Assembly: GCA_017618355.1 (NCBI GenBank)
Contig: JAFZUL010000165.1
Span: 1-32,243, forward strand
Direction of reading: 5' to 3'
Source of the DNA: Muribaculaceae bacterium
GTDB lineage: Bacteria; Bacteroidota; Bacteroidia; Bacteroidales; Muribaculaceae
Length of the DNA stretch: 32,243 bases
A program made the position numbers and the translations under genes. This document shows positions 31,992-32,243 of the stretch, in pieces. The notes under the pieces were generated by a model. That model worked only from the letters and a program-made list of their open reading frames with translations. It did no database searches and was not told the origin of the DNA. Numbering within the stretch: the stretch's first letter is position 1; every line of letters starts with the position of its first letter.

Positions 31992-32074
31992 GGGTAGATT
32001 CCAGAGTGGCCAAATGGGGCAGACTGTAAATCTGCTGCGTCATCGCTTCGGTGGTTCGAATCCATCTCTACCCA
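31992..32074 (+). tRNA. tRNA-Tyr (anticodon GTA)
   Basis: An 83-nt class II tRNA. Acceptor GGGTAGA pairs with TCTACCC, the anticodon loop CTGTAAA gives GTA, and a long variable arm is present as usual for bacterial tRNA-Tyr. Confidence 0.95.
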
Positions 32075-32087
32075 CACAATGAAAGTT

Positions 32088-32160
32088 GCGGAAGTAGCTC
32101 AGTCGATAGAGCATCAGCCTTCCAAGCTGAGGGCCGCGGGTTTGAGCCCCGTCTTCCGCT
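32088..32160 (+). tRNA. tRNA-Gly (anticodon TCC)
   Basis: A 73-nt tRNA. Acceptor GCGGAAG pairs with CTTCCGC and the anticodon loop CTTCCAA gives TCC. Confidence 0.95.
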
Positions 32161-32177
32161 CTAACGAAAAATGGACT

Positions 32178-32243
<66 letters not shown>

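Overview
The window looks like a chromosome segment from a gut-type Bacteroidales bacterium, closest in style to Muribaculaceae or Prevotella-like lineages. The evidence is a SusC/SusD/SusE/SusF-type outer-membrane glycan system, NigD-like and DUF4491 proteins, secreted enzymes with dockerin-like Asp/Gly repeats, near absence of Shine-Dalgarno sites, and many upstream boxes matching the Bacteroidota sigma-ABfr consensus (TTTG or TTG, about 19-20 nt, TAnnTTTG). The species cannot be named from the sequence alone.

Layout. (a) 1-5256, mostly minus strand: a dispersed palindromic repeat, a NigD-like lipoprotein, a LolD-type ABC ATPase, a secreted prolyl oligopeptidase (S9A) and two tandem YkuD L,D-transpeptidase paralogues. 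(b) 5495-7747, plus strand: a tight operon of an ECF sigma factor, a four-helix membrane protein and an M50 (site-2-protease-like) zinc protease with a helical C-terminal region. This may be a membrane-stress sigma-release module. (c) 7846-16487: an M16 zinc peptidase with a Lys/Ala-rich tail, a secreted beta-rich protein with a possible sorting tail, a Crp/Fnr regulator (minus), an Xaa-Pro aminopeptidase, a gamma carbonic anhydrase and a membrane acyltransferase. (d) 16585-31304: a starch/alpha-glucan-type polysaccharide utilization locus. A LacI regulator (minus) is divergent from susC-susD-susE-susF (plus), which converge on a minus-strand pair of GH13 alpha-amylase and GH53 galactanase. 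A DUF4491 protein and an MFS/GPH-type sugar transporter lie beyond. A perfect LacI-type operator (GCAAACGTTTGC) sits between lacI and susC. (e) 31416 to the end: tRNA-Leu(TAA) on minus, then a plus-strand tRNA operon Thr(TGT)-Tyr(GTA)-Gly(TCC)-Thr(GGT). That order is the one that precedes tuf in many bacteria, so tuf is expected just beyond the window.

How the genes fit together: SusD, SusE and SusF would bind glycan at the surface, the amylase would cut it, SusC would import oligosaccharides to the periplasm, and the MFS protein would carry them across the inner membrane. LacI would sense an intracellular sugar and control the operon. The galactanase is the odd member. The observations most worth a second look are the dispersed repeat family (one copy provides the start codon of a lipoprotein gene), the sigma/membrane/M50 operon, the dockerin-like tags at opposite ends of two adjacent enzymes, the operator pair at susC, and a terminator-like hairpin in the tRNA leader.
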